Shown piece by piece: positions 33,809 to 41,619 of a DNA stretch of 41,619 bases. Source of the stretch: an uncultured Chloroflexales bacterium (GTDB lineage Bacteria; Chloroflexota; Chloroflexia; Chloroflexales; Chloroflexaceae). The translations under genes were made by a program, and so were the position numbers. Where the stretch lies: NCBI GenBank assembly GCA_937967405.1, contig CALCJV010000104.1, positions 1 to 41,619 of the forward strand, written 5' to 3'. The notes beneath the pieces were generated by a model, which was not told where the DNA came from, did no database searches, and was given only the letters and a program-made list of their open reading frames with translations. The stretch's first letter is position 1; every line of letters starts with the position of its first letter.

Positions 33809-34745
33809 CTAGGATCGTATTGATCGCCTCGATAGTATCTGGGGTAAGACGCACATCCGCCGCTTTAATATTCTCTTCCACTTGCTCTGGGCGAGTTGCC
33901 CCGATGATCACGCTACTCACGCCGCCCTGCCGCAAGACCCACGCCAGCGCAAGCTGCCCGCGTGTGATGCCTAGCTCATTCGCCAGTGGCGCGAGCCGCC
34001 GAACCTTCATCCGGTTCTGATCATTGATGAAGCGTTCGCGGGCCCACTCTTCGCGGGCAAAGCGACTCCCTTCAGGAATGCCCTGATCGTACTTGCCCGT
34101 GAGCATCCCCATCGCCAATGGCGACCAAACGACCAAGCCAATCCCACGCGGCTCAGTGATCGGCAGGATTTCTTCCTCGACCCGCTGGCGATAGAGCATC
34201 GAGTATTGCGGCTGCTCGGTGCGCGGTGGGTGCAGGTTGTAGCGTTCGCACAGCTCATACGCCTCAACGATCCGGCTACTCGGCCACTCCGACGTGCCCC
34301 AATACAGCACCTTGCCCTGCTGGATCAAGTCATTCATCGCCCGCGCCGTCTCCAACACAGGGGTTTCTGGGTCTGAGCGGTGGCAGAAGTAGATGTCCAG
34401 ATAATCCGTGCCAAGCCGTTGCAGGCTCTTGTCAATGCTCTCCATGATGTGCTTCCGCGACAAACCGCGATCATTCACATCATCACTCATCGGCCAAAAG
34501 ACTTTGGATGCGATCACCAGCGTGTGGCGCGGAAACTGTTTGAGAACTGCGCCCATCTCTTTCTCGGCTTCGCCGCGCCCGTAGATGTCGGCCAGATCGA
34601 AGAAGTTAATTCCACCCGCGTAGGCCGCTTCAACCACCCGCCGAGCGGTGTCGGTGTCTACCTTGCCCTCGCCATAGTTGATCCACCCACCGAGCGAGAC
34701 GCTACTCACTTTCATCCCAGCGTCGCCCAATCGTCGGTATTGCAT
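33774..34745 (-). CDS. Aldo/keto reductase
   Basis: A 323-residue NADPH-dependent aldo/keto reductase of the Kv-beta or YghZ-like group. The catalytic tetrad is Asp50, Tyr55, Lys81 and His122, all in their usual contexts (FFDLADIYGRGE, VIASKVFW, IYFCHRSDP). The coenzyme-binding end SSVIIGATRPEQVEENI is typical. The ATG at 34745 has GAGGAGG about 6 nt upstream. Its stop overlaps the start of the esterase gene. The dnaJ-like gene ends 59 bp upstream, so the three may be one unit. The carbonyl substrate is not known. Confidence 0.93.
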   Translation of the reverse strand: MQYRRLGDAGMKVSSVSLGGWINYGEGKVDTDTARRVVEAAYAGGINFFDLADIYGRGEAEKEMGAVLKQFPRHTLVIASKVFWPMSDDVNDRGLSRKHIMESIDKSLQRLGTDYLDIYFCHRSDPETPVLETARAMNDLIQQGKVLYWGTSEWPSSRIVEAYELCERYNLHPPRTEQPQYSMLYRQRVEEEILPITEPRGIGLVVWSPLAMGMLTGKYDQGIPEGSRFAREEWARERFINDQNRMKVRRLAPLANELGITRGQLALAWVLRQGGVSSVIIGATRPEQVEENIKAADVRLTPDTIEAINTILDDDNLDEIPID

Positions 34746-34804
34746 CGTATGCCTCCTCTGTGCTTCAAACATCGGCTGCGTATGCCCATATTCTCAAATT
34801 GTGT

Positions 34805-35731
34805 TTAGGCATGGCGTAAATCACGCAGCTTGGCAAAAAGCTCTCGCTCCTGCACACTCAGTTTAGACGGGAGCTGCGCCACTGCCGTCACAAACAGATC
34901 GCCGCGCTCGTCAGGCGCACCCAGCTTGGGCATGCCTTGCTTGGCAATCCGAAAGACTTTGCCATTGGCCGTTTCGGGCGGAATGTTGAGCGACAGGGTT
35001 TTGCCATCAAGCAAACTGATGCGGGCGGTGCCCCCAAGCAGCAGGGTATACACATCCACCTCAGCATTCATCCGCAAGGTGTCGCCCTCACGGGTAAAGC
35101 GAGCGTGCGGCAGCAGTTGCACCACCAGATACAGATCACCGCGTCGCCCACCATTCATGCCCATGCCGCCTTCGCCCGCAATCCGCACCCGCGTACCTGT
35201 GTCTGCACCCGCCGGAATCTTGACTTTGATCGTGCGTGGTGTGCCGCCCGGATCCGTTACCCGGAACGAACGCTGCGTACCGGTCAAGGCTTCTTCCAGC
35301 GTGATCTCAATTGGGCGTTCGACATCTTGCCCATCGAGGCGCACGCCGTAGCCACCCGCCCCACGCGGTATCCCTCCACCACCCATAAACTGCTCAAAGA
35401 TGTCCGCAAAGCTACCACCTCCGCCGAGATCATCAAACGGCGAACCTGCCGTTCCACGGTAGGTATAACTTACACCGGGCTGCCCATATGCGCCTGCCCC
35501 CATCCGCTCAACATCTTGCCAATGCTGCCCAAACCGGTCATACTTACTGCGCTTGTCTTTGTCAGACAGCACCTCATAGGCTTCGTTGATCTCTTTAAAA
35601 CGCGCTTCAGCTGCGGCATTATTCTGGTTCACATCGGGGTGGTATTGGCGGGCCAAGCGGCGATAGGCTTGTTTGATCTCCTTCTCGCTGGCACTGCGAT
35701 CCACGCCCAACACTTGGTAATAATCTTTCAT
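34805..35731 (-). CDS. cbpA: DnaJ-type co-chaperone without zinc fingers (CbpA-like)
   Basis: A 308-residue type II Hsp40. The J domain has HPD at 31-33, followed by a Gly-rich linker (about 75-130). The C-terminal substrate domains follow directly, with [15 protein letters not shown] and [18 protein letters not shown], and there is no CxxCxGxG zinc region. That form is shared by CbpA and the second DnaJ of many bacteria. It would work with DnaK in substrate delivery. It is outside the hrcA operon and has its own promoter (35778-35806). The ribosome site before 35731 is weak. Confidence 0.93.
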   Translation of the reverse strand: MKDYYQVLGVDRSASEKEIKQAYRRLARQYHPDVNQNNAAAEARFKEINEAYEVLSDKDKRSKYDRFGQHWQDVERMGAGAYGQPGVSYTYRGTAGSPFDDLGGGGSFADIFEQFMGGGGIPRGAGGYGVRLDGQDVERPIEITLEEALTGTQRSFRVTDPGGTPRTIKVKIPAGADTGTRVRIAGEGGMGMNGGRRGDLYLVVQLLPHARFTREGDTLRMNAEVDVYTLLLGGTARISLLDGKTLSLNIPPETANGKVFRIAKQGMPKLGAPDERGDLFVTAVAQLPSKLSVQERELFAKLRDLRHA

Positions 35732-35777
35732 AGTTGCTTTACTCTCAGGTTTGCAGACTTACACACTTCCCCTTTCT

Positions 35778-35806
35778 ACTGTACCACAAAGCCCCACCAG
35801 ATACAA
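35778..35806 (-). promoter_or_regulatory. Promoter of the cbpA-like gene
   Basis: TTGTAT (35801-35806), a 17-nt spacer and extended TGGTACAGT (-10 TACAGT at 35778-35783) on the minus strand. It is about 47 nt before the start. Confidence 0.5.
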
Positions 35807-35843
35807 TACAATTGTACCAATTTAAACCAGCCGTAGCACCAGT

Positions 35844-35870
35844 CTGAGCCGCACCAGTGACACGGCTCAG
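35844..35870 (-). terminator. Hairpin downstream of glyA
   Basis: A perfect 8-bp stem CTGAGCCG / CGGCTCAG (35844-35851 with 35863-35870), with an 11-nt loop, lies 40 bp after the glyA stop. There is no U-tract. Confidence 0.5.
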
Positions 35871-35909
35871 CTTGATCGAGATCAGTCAGAAGCGGCAATG
35901 CGCCCTGCT

Positions 35910-37172
35910 TTACCCCACCTCGTAGCCCTCGTGGCCCGGCACAGGGAAGCGGCTACACAGCTCACGCACCTCATCCGCAATGCGCTGGTGCAGATCGCTA
36001 TCATCGAGATTGTGCAGCACCTGCGCGATCCAGTTGCCAATCTGCACCATCTCAGCGGGGCCCATCCCGCGTGTAGTTACGGCCGGTGTGCCCAGCCGAA
36101 TCCCGCTGGTTTTCCACGGCGGCTGCGTATCATAGGGAATCGCATTCTTATTCACCGTAATCGCCGCCTGCTCCAGTGCCATTTGGGCCTTCGCCCCAGT
36201 TACGTTCAAGCTGGTCAGGTCTACCAGCATCAGGTGATTATCCGTGCCGCCACTCACCAACGTAATGCCCTGCTGCACGAGGGTCTCAGCCAGCGTGCGG
36301 GCATTCTGGCGAATGTTCTGGGCATATGTCTTAAACTCCGGCTGCAACGCCTCGCCAAAAGCGACCGCCTTAGCCGCAATGATGTGCATCAGCGGCCCGC
36401 CCTGCGTACCCGGAAAAACGCTGCTGTTGATCTCTTTGGCGTTCTCACTGGTCATGAGGATCATCCCCCCGCGAGGCCCACGAAGCGTCTTGTGCGTCGT
36501 CGTCGTGACAACGTGCGCGTGCCCTACCGGAGTGGGGTGTTCACCCGCCGCCACCAAGCCAGCCGTGTGGGCAATATCGGCCATCAAGCGTGCGCCCACC
36601 TCATCGGCAATCGCCCGCATGCGCTCGAAATCAATCAGGCGCGGGTAGGCACTTGCGCCAGACGTAATCAGCTTGGGGCGCACCTCGCGGGCAGTGCGGG
36701 CCAGATCATCATAATCAATCAAGCCAGTCTGCGGATCAACGCCGTAGAAATGCACATTGTACCATTTGCCACTAAAGTTGACGGGGCTGCCGTGCGTCAA
36801 GTGCCCGCCTTGATCAAGGCGCATGCCGAGAATCGTATCGCCCGGCTGAAGCAGCGCGGTAAAGACCGCGATATTCGCTTGCGCCCCACTGTGCGGCTGA
36901 ACATTCGCAGTCTCTGCTCCAAACAGGGCACACGCCCGATCAATCGCCAGTTGCTCGACGACATCGGCAAATTCACAACCACCGTAGTAGCGTTTGCCGG
37001 GTAAGCCCTCTGCGTACTTGTTGGTAAAGATCGAGGCTTGCGCTTCGAGCACGGCTCGGCTGGTATAGTTTTCACTCGCAATTAGCTCTAGCCCGTCGCG
37101 CTGGCGACGGACTTCATTCGCAATGGCCGCCGCGATTTCGGGATCACTGCGGTACAAGGTTTGCAACAGCAT
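35910..37172 (-). CDS. glyA: Serine hydroxymethyltransferase
   Basis: A 420-residue PLP enzyme that interconverts serine and glycine and supplies one-carbon units to tetrahydrofolate. The PLP lysine is Lys228 in [25 protein letters not shown] and [12 protein letters not shown] form the N-terminal active-site part, and [12 protein letters not shown]-like and [15 protein letters not shown] segments close the fold. The length is normal. I chose the ATG at 37172 because AGGAG lies 10 nt upstream and the family starts there. The frame extends to 37268 through a structured leader. Its partner pathway includes folC, which is far away in this window. A stem-loop (37213-37251) lies in its leader. Confidence 0.97.
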   Translation of the reverse strand: MLLQTLYRSDPEIAAAIANEVRRQRDGLELIASENYTSRAVLEAQASIFTNKYAEGLPGKRYYGGCEFADVVEQLAIDRACALFGAETANVQPHSGAQANIAVFTALLQPGDTILGMRLDQGGHLTHGSPVNFSGKWYNVHFYGVDPQTGLIDYDDLARTAREVRPKLITSGASAYPRLIDFERMRAIADEVGARLMADIAHTAGLVAAGEHPTPVGHAHVVTTTTHKTLRGPRGGMILMTSENAKEINSSVFPGTQGGPLMHIIAAKAVAFGEALQPEFKTYAQNIRQNARTLAETLVQQGITLVSGGTDNHLMLVDLTSLNVTGAKAQMALEQAAITVNKNAIPYDTQPPWKTSGIRLGTPAVTTRGMGPAEMVQIGNWIAQVLHNLDDSDLHQRIADEVRELCSRFPVPGHEGYEVG

Positions 37173-37212
37173 CGGCTCATACTCCTCTAGGATTGTCTTG
37201 GCTTGAATCGAA

Positions 37213-37251
37213 CGGCAACAGGGAAACGGGAATGTCCGTGCCCTGCTGCCG
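37213..37251 (-). promoter_or_regulatory. Structured leader hairpin upstream of glyA
   Basis: An 11-bp stem with one mismatch (37213-37223 with 37241-37251) encloses an inner 4-bp stem (37226-37229 with 37236-37239). It lies 40-80 nt before the glyA start on the transcribed strand. I cannot match it to a known riboswitch. Confidence 0.45.
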
Positions 37252-37300
37252 CTATCCACATTGATCAACTAGGATCAGGAATTATCCGGCAGATCACCAG

Positions 37301-38035
37301 TTATGCCACCGTTTCGCCCGGTTGCAGCGCAATCACCGTCGGGCTAATGCGGAACTCCGCACAGGCTTCGCGCAGCCCCTCCGGTGTGCCGTGTAGCAGC
37401 GGGAACGTGCCCCAGTGCCCACCGATTACCATTGGCGCACGGAGCAGCTTGAGGGCGTAGGCGGCCTCGCGCACGCCCATCGTGTAGTGATCACCAATCG
37501 GCAAGATCGCCAGATCGGGCTGATACAGATCACCGATCACCAGCATGTCATAGGTCACCGCTGTATCGCCCGCTGCATACACGGTGAAGCCATTTGAAAA
37601 GCGCAAGACGTAGCCCGCCGGATCACCGAGCGCGATGATCTGGCCATCTTCAAGCAACGTGCTGCTGTGGTGTGCAGTAGTCATCGTCACCTTCACGCCT
37701 GCGACTTCAATCGTGCCACCCTTATTGGTCGTGATGATCTGGCTATCGGGGATGCCGTGCCCAACGAGCCATGCCATTAGATCATATTGACACACAATCG
37801 CTGCGCCGGTGGCTTTCGCAAGCGCAACCAGATCGCCAATATGATCGGCATGCCCATGCGTCACAAGGATTGCATCCACACCCTCGCGCACCCGTTGCTT
37901 CCACGCATCGGGGCAGGCCGGGTTGCCATCCACCCAAGCATCAATCAGCAGGCGTTTCCCTTCCGGCGAAACGATGTAGAATGTGCCGTGTCCTAGCCAG
38001 CTAATCGCTATATCGCGTCCTATTGTTGGTGTCAC
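37301..38035 (-). CDS. UPF0173 metal-dependent hydrolase (MBL fold)
   Basis: A 244-residue metallo-beta-lactamase-fold protein of the UPF0173 family. The metal site is THGHADH (His60, His62, Asp64, His65), preceded by SWLGHGTFYI. TTAHHSS (about 118-124), YAAGDTAVT and IGGHWGTFP hold the later metal ligands. The reaction in this family is not known, though relatives act on lactones or phosphate esters. The start is a GTG at 38035 with GGAGG 8 nt upstream. An extended -10 lies at 38125. The gene ends 128 bp before glyA and may share its transcript through the leader. Confidence 0.9.
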   Translation of the reverse strand: MTPTIGRDIAISWLGHGTFYIVSPEGKRLLIDAWVDGNPACPDAWKQRVREGVDAILVTHGHADHIGDLVALAKATGAAIVCQYDLMAWLVGHGIPDSQIITTNKGGTIEVAGVKVTMTTAHHSSTLLEDGQIIALGDPAGYVLRFSNGFTVYAAGDTAVTYDMLVIGDLYQPDLAILPIGDHYTMGVREAAYALKLLRAPMVIGGHWGTFPLLHGTPEGLREACAEFRISPTVIALQPGETVA

Positions 38036-38124
38036 AGTGCTTCCCTCCGCTTCTTTGCTGTTTGGTATGCTAGTGAGTCAAACATTTCAGACCGTCATTG
38101 CAGGATTTGGTATATTCCCCTGTC

Positions 38125-38133
38125 AGTATAGCA
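38125..38133 (-). promoter_or_regulatory. Extended -10 promoter of the UPF0173 gene
   Basis: TGCTATACT on the minus strand (TATACT at 38125-38130) lies about 90 nt before the GTG start at 38035. No clear -35 is visible. Confidence 0.5.
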
Positions 38134-38341
38134 CAGAGCCGGAGCACAAGGCCTGCGTCATCCGAATGATCGCGGGGAGGAGGCCGACCATCACGTAGCA
38201 TGCACAGTCGTCCGTAGACTTGCAAGCTAACACGCCCGCACAAGGTGGCAGGAGCTGCGCGTGCATTCCTATGCATTATACCTGACACTGGTCGCGTCGA
38301 GTGAGGCTACCCGGCGCGGCTCCACCTCATACCCGCGCGTT

Positions 38342-38350
38342 TGGTATAAT
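38342..38350 (+). promoter_or_regulatory. Extended -10 promoter of the GT4 gene
   Basis: TGGTATAAT (38342-38350) is identical to the extended -10 of gap. The start at 38393 lies about 36 nt after the expected start of transcription, which rules out upstream starts in the same frame. Confidence 0.6.
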
Positions 38351-38392
38351 GGCACGGGAACGACCGATAGTTTAGCGAAAGAAAGCGAACGC

Positions 38393-39547
38393 ATGCGGAT
38401 CATGTTTGCGCTGACTTATTACCGCCCGCATACCAGTGGGCTGACGATCTACGTCCAACGCCTTGCGACAGAGATGGCCCGACGCGGGCACACCGTCACG
38501 ATCCTCACCTCGCAGTACGACCCAAGCCTGCCCACCCGCGAGGTGGTTGACAAGGTGCGGATAGTTCGTGCGCCCGTCGTTGCCCGCATCAGTAAGGGAG
38601 TGATTATGCCCACCATTGGCTGGCTGGCGACTGCGCTTGCGCTCAATCACGATGCCATGAGCCTGCACCTGCCCCAGTTCGATGCCAGCGGGATTGCCTT
38701 GCGCGGGCGGGCCCTACGCCAACCCGTGGTGCTGACCTACCACTGTGATCTGCTCCTGCCACCGGGGCTGATCAACAAAGTTGCCAATGTTGCCGTAGAT
38801 GTGAGCAACCGCGCCGCCGGCACGCTTGCCACGCGCATTGTGGCCTACACGCAAGATTACGCCGACAACTCGCCGTTTCTGTCCAGCTTCCGCGAGAAGA
38901 TCGAAGTCATCCCCCCGCCGGTCGAAGTCGCCACCATCCCGGACACAGCGGTGGCCGCCTTCCGACGACGCTGGAATATACAGGGGCCAATTATTGGGAT
39001 GGCGGCGCGGCTTGCTTCCGAAAAGGGCGTAGAGGTGCTGCTCAATGCGCTGCCGCGAATTCTTCGCGTGTACCCCACTGCGCGGGTGCTCTATGCGGGG
39101 CAGTACGAGAATGTGCTCGGCGAAGAGGCCTATGCTTTGCGGCTTGCACCATTGTTTGAACGCTATCGTGATCACTGGACGTTTCTGGGCACCCTCAATC
39201 CCAAAGAGATGGCGGCCTTTTTTCCCAATCTCGATGTACTGACTGTACCGAGCCTGAACTCGACCGAGTCGTTTGGCTTAGTGCAAGTCGAGGCGATGCT
39301 CTGCGGTACGCCATGTGTGGCGAGCAATTTGCCCGGCGTGCGCCAGCCAATTCAGCAGACGGGGATGGGGCGCATTGCCGCAGTTGGCGACAGTGCTGAT
39401 CTCGCTGACGCGATCATTGAAGTACTGGGCAACAAGGCGCGGTATGTGCGCCCGCAAGCCGAGATCGCGGCCCGCTTCAGCACATCGCGCACTGCCGAGC
39501 TATACGAGCAGCTCTTTTGGCAGCTCTGTCCGTCGCTCAGGGAGTAA
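38393..39547 (+). CDS. Family 4 glycosyltransferase
   Basis: A 384-residue GT-B enzyme that would add a sugar to a surface glycan or glycolipid. The N-terminal domain starts RIMFALTYYRPHTSGLTIYV with the Gly-rich acceptor loop. GMAARLASEKGVEVLLNAL is the start of the C-terminal domain. The donor-site motif STESFGLVQVEA (about 290-301) has the typical two Glu separated by seven residues. A UDP- or GDP-sugar donor is likely. I chose the ATG at 38393 because the promoter lies at 38342, so the longer frame from 38261 is not used. The gene converges on the thioesterase gene with only 5 nt between the stops. Confidence 0.9.
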   Translation: MRIMFALTYYRPHTSGLTIYVQRLATEMARRGHTVTILTSQYDPSLPTREVVDKVRIVRAPVVARISKGVIMPTIGWLATALALNHDAMSLHLPQFDASGIALRGRALRQPVVLTYHCDLLLPPGLINKVANVAVDVSNRAAGTLATRIVAYTQDYADNSPFLSSFREKIEVIPPPVEVATIPDTAVAAFRRRWNIQGPIIGMAARLASEKGVEVLLNALPRILRVYPTARVLYAGQYENVLGEEAYALRLAPLFERYRDHWTFLGTLNPKEMAAFFPNLDVLTVPSLNSTESFGLVQVEAMLCGTPCVASNLPGVRQPIQQTGMGRIAAVGDSADLADAIIEVLGNKARYVRPQAEIAARFSTSRTAELYEQLFWQLCPSLRE

Positions 39548-39552
39548 GTCCA

Positions 39553-40077
39553 CTACGACTCTTCGGGGTGGGCCCGTTGCATCTCATTGAAGCCTTGCTG
39601 GCGAATATCCTCAATGCGCCGCTCCACTTCGCGGCGAAGCTGGCGGCGGAGCACTGCCCCATTATAGCGGCGTTGTTCAGTTGGTGTCGTAATCTGAAGT
39701 TGCGGCACTGGCATCGGCACGCCCGCATCATTCACGGCCACCATCGTGAAGTAACACGTCATCACGTGGCGTTCAGCCCGCAGGCGAATATTTTCTGAAA
39801 CTACCCGCACCCCAATCTCCATCGAGGTTCGGCCGGTATAGTTCACAGATGCGAGAAACGTGACCAGTTCGCCTACATGCACTGGGCGATGGAAGAAGAC
39901 CTGATCAACCGAAACAGTGACAACATAGCTGCCACAGTAGCGCGAAGCACAGGTATACGCTACTTGATCGAGCAAATTGAGCATTGCCCCGCCATGCACG
40001 TTGCCAGAGAAATTGGCCATGTTGGGGGTCATCAGCACGGTCATCCGCAGGCTTTTGTATTGCTCTTGTTGCTCCAT
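39553..40077 (-). CDS. Acyl-CoA thioesterase, hotdog fold (YciA/BACH type)
   Basis: A 174-residue single-hotdog acyl-CoA thioesterase that releases fatty acids from CoA in the cytoplasm. The core helix lies in NFSGNVHGGAMLNLLDQVAY (about 22-41), with the catalytic Asp in LLDQ. VDQVFFHRPVHVGELVTF and TSMEIGVRV are typical strands. The C-terminal 40 residues are charged and helical, longer than in short YciA proteins. The ATG at 40077 has GAGGAGG about 6 nt upstream. The hybrid histidine kinase gene ends 48 bp upstream on the same strand, so the two may be co-transcribed. Confidence 0.92.
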   Translation of the reverse strand: MEQQEQYKSLRMTVLMTPNMANFSGNVHGGAMLNLLDQVAYTCASRYCGSYVVTVSVDQVFFHRPVHVGELVTFLASVNYTGRTSMEIGVRVVSENIRLRAERHVMTCYFTMVAVNDAGVPMPVPQLQITTPTEQRRYNGAVLRRQLRREVERRIEDIRQQGFNEMQRAHPEES

Positions 40078-40125
40078 TGATCCTCCTCCTCATTGATTAT
40101 GTCAAGCTATGAATCAGCAACGATG

Positions 40126-41619
40126 CTACTCTACTGTCATTGTAGGAGCACGGGTTACATTCGGCTGGCCCAGTGCCAGCCGAATGTGATTGAGCAGCGT
40201 TTCGGGTGACGTACTCGCTTTCTGGATGATGGTGCGCGTGCGATGGGCAAGAACCTCACGCTCAACGCTGGTCAGGTCACGCGCAGTCAGGATCAGCACG
40301 GGGGTCTGACGCACGTGCGAGTAGGTCTCTAGCGCAGCTAGCACCGCAAATCCATCGAGAACAGGCATTATGAGATCGAGGATGATTAGATCGGGAGTCG
40401 AATTCCGCAGCAGCTCAAGTGCAATCGCCCCATTCTCAGCCAGATCAACGCTGTAGCCATGCACTTCCCCTAGATAGAACGCAAGGTTGTTTCGCACATC
40501 CTGATCATCATCTGCAATGAGAATGCGTGCGTGCTGAGCAACCAGCTGGCGCACGGTGCGGTACAGTTGCTCGCGGTCAATCGGCTTGACCAAATAAGCG
40601 TTGGCGTTGGGGGGCACCCCGATGCGCTGGTTATCGAGGATGCTACAGATCAACACCGGAATGTGGCGCAGATCGTGGCTGTGTTTCAGTTCCGCGAGCA
40701 CTTCCCACCCATCGCGGTACGACATGAGAATGTCAAGAATGATCAGCACCGGCTGGATGCGGCGGGCTTCATCCACCGCTTTGCGGCTATCCGTCACCCC
40801 AACCACCAGAAACCCTTCAGATTGGAGATAGCTCTGCAAAATTTCGATCATCGCTCGATCATCATCTATCGCAAGAATGATTGGGCGCGTTGGGGCAGGT
40901 GGGTCATCGAGCACCACCGGCCCGGCGGGATCGTGTTCGGGCGATGTATGCGCGGTAGAAATCGGGATGGTGAAGGTAAACGTGGAGCCAATGCCGGGCG
41001 TGCTGTCCACGGTGATGCTGCCACCGTGCATCTCGATAATGCGCTTGCTAATGGCTAAGCCGAGACCAGTGCCCTGATAGGTGCGCCCACTATCTTCTTC
41101 AACTTGGCGAAACTCCTCAAAGATCAGGGCGTGTTTGTCTGCCGGAATGCCAATGCCCGTATCCCGAATGCTAATGCTGACCACATTTCCGTGACGGCAT
41201 GCATGAACTGAAATTGACCCCGCATCAGTAAATTTGGCCGCATTGGAAAGCAGGTTCAGCAGCACCTGCCGCATGCGCGTGCGATCAATATAGAGCAAAG
41301 GCAGACCCGGCTCGATCTCGCAGGTGAGCGTAATCGGTTTGCCTTTGATTAAGCCCATAGTTGTAGAAAGCGTACTTTTGATCAACACATCAATTGGGAT
41401 CGCCACCGGATGCAAATTCATATGACCGGCTTCGATCTTCGATAGATCCAGAATATCGTTGATCAATCCGAGCAGATGCTCACCGCTTAGGCGCACGCGC
41501 TCCAGATAATCTACCTGTTCAGGGGTCACCGCACCGCGCAAGCCACTACTCAGGATGCGCGTGAAGTTGATAATCGAGTTGAGCGGAGTCCGCAGTTCAT
41601 GCGACATATTGGCAAGGAA
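40126..41619 (-). CDS. Hybrid histidine kinase with two receiver domains (5' partial)
   Basis: The gene runs off the right edge, and its N-terminus and sensor domain are not in view. The visible 497 residues start FLANMSHELRTPLNS, the phospho-acceptor His box. The ATPase domain follows, with LLNLLSNAAKF (N box), IRDTGIGIP (G1) and GTGLGLAI (G2). Receiver 1 has IDDDRAM and the acceptor Asp in LIILDIL. Receiver 2 has ADDDQDV and the acceptor Asp in LIILDLIMP. The Lys switch is in VKPID (receiver 1) and IQKAS (receiver 2). Both receivers look functional. The signal and the output are not known. Confidence 0.93.
   Translation of the reverse strand, partial: FLANMSHELRTPLNSIINFTRILSSGLRGAVTPEQVDYLERVRLSGEHLLGLINDILDLSKIEAGHMNLHPVAIPIDVLIKSTLSTTMGLIKGKPITLTCEIEPGLPLLYIDRTRMRQVLLNLLSNAAKFTDAGSISVHACRHGNVVSISIRDTGIGIPADKHALIFEEFRQVEEDSGRTYQGTGLGLAISKRIIEMHGGSITVDSTPGIGSTFTFTIPISTAHTSPEHDPAGPVVLDDPPAPTRPIILAIDDDRAMIEILQSYLQSEGFLVVGVTDSRKAVDEARRIQPVLIILDILMSYRDGWEVLAELKHSHDLRHIPVLICSILDNQRIGVPPNANAYLVKPIDREQLYRTVRQLVAQHARILIADDDQDVRNNLAFYLGEVHGYSVDLAENGAIALELLRNSTPDLIILDLIMPVLDGFAVLAALETYSHVRQTPVLILTARDLTSVEREVLAHRTRTIIQKASTSPETLLNHIRLALGQPNVTRAPTMTVE

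Larger units (their letters stand above)
38036..38392. other. Divergent promoter region
   Basis: About 357 bp between the UPF0173 and GT4 genes. It holds the minus-strand extended -10 at 38125-38133 and the plus-strand extended -10 at 38342-38350. A further TGCAT/ATGCA inverted repeat lies near 38260-38275. No gene is seen. Confidence 0.55.

Noticed and set aside
35898-37004. Long open frame on the plus strand opposite glyA (368 codons)
   Set aside because: It is a shadow frame across a clear glyA gene, with no ribosome site and no family pattern. The real gene has all active-site motifs.
37176-37215. tRNA T-loop-like GTTCGATTC on the minus strand in the glyA leader
   Set aside because: The flanking bases do not pair as a T-stem, and no acceptor or anticodon arm is seen.

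Overview
The window is a 41.6 kb piece of a bacterial chromosome with G+C in the high fifties (judged by eye) and short intergenic gaps. Gene content points to the Chloroflexota, probably a Chloroflexales-type filamentous lineage. The signs are a Thr/Pro-linked surface protein with an SdrD B-like module, a tungsten-type aldehyde oxidoreductase flanked by a MoaD-like and a DUF1952-like small protein, a GH63-type glucosidase, large VWA proteins and an hrcA-grpE-dnaK-dnaJ operon. This placement is inferred from family knowledge. No rRNA, tRNA, CRISPR array, complete insertion sequence or prophage gene was recognised.

Left part (1-13.6 kb). The window opens inside a large modular surface protein gene, which converges on folC. 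An Rpn/PD-(D/E)XK-type nuclease gene, a small membrane-anchored protein and a family 2 glycosyltransferase follow. After a repeat-filled gap come a MoaD-like sulfur carrier, the aldehyde:ferredoxin oxidoreductase gene and the DUF1952-like gene, which together look like a pterin-cofactor enzyme module. Next are a VOC-family dioxygenase, a DUF411 lipoprotein, a cupin, a membrane protein with a PPOX-fold protein, a GNAT acetyltransferase and a 52-residue membrane peptide gene.

Middle part (13.6-24.3 kb). On the minus strand lies the heat-shock operon hrcA-grpE-dnaK-dnaJ-rlmB. The end of rlmB carries a 33-bp duplication that has replaced its original C-terminus. Upstream are a FecR-like membrane protein and a ROK sugar kinase that lacks the usual zinc motif. 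The kinase diverges from the glyceraldehyde-3-phosphate dehydrogenase gene, which converges on an ECF-like sigma factor.

Right part (24.3-41.6 kb). A GH63-type glucosidase is followed by an operon of thioredoxin, a CsoR/CstR-family repressor and a secreted GH5-like glycosidase. That operon has a consensus promoter and an inverted-repeat operator at its expected start of transcription. Then come a two-VWA membrane protein, an aldo/keto reductase overlapping an esterase, a second DnaJ-type co-chaperone, glyA, a UPF0173 metal hydrolase, a GT4 glycosyltransferase, an acyl-CoA thioesterase and a hybrid histidine kinase cut by the right edge.

Many genes share an extended -10 promoter of the form TGn-TATAnT, and this helped choose several starts. 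The most interesting points are the cofactor module around the oxidoreductase, the CstR-like thioredoxin operon with its operator, the remodelled rlmB end, the heptamer repeat arrays and the ROK kinase without zinc ligands. I found no clearly novel multi-gene defence or mobile system.
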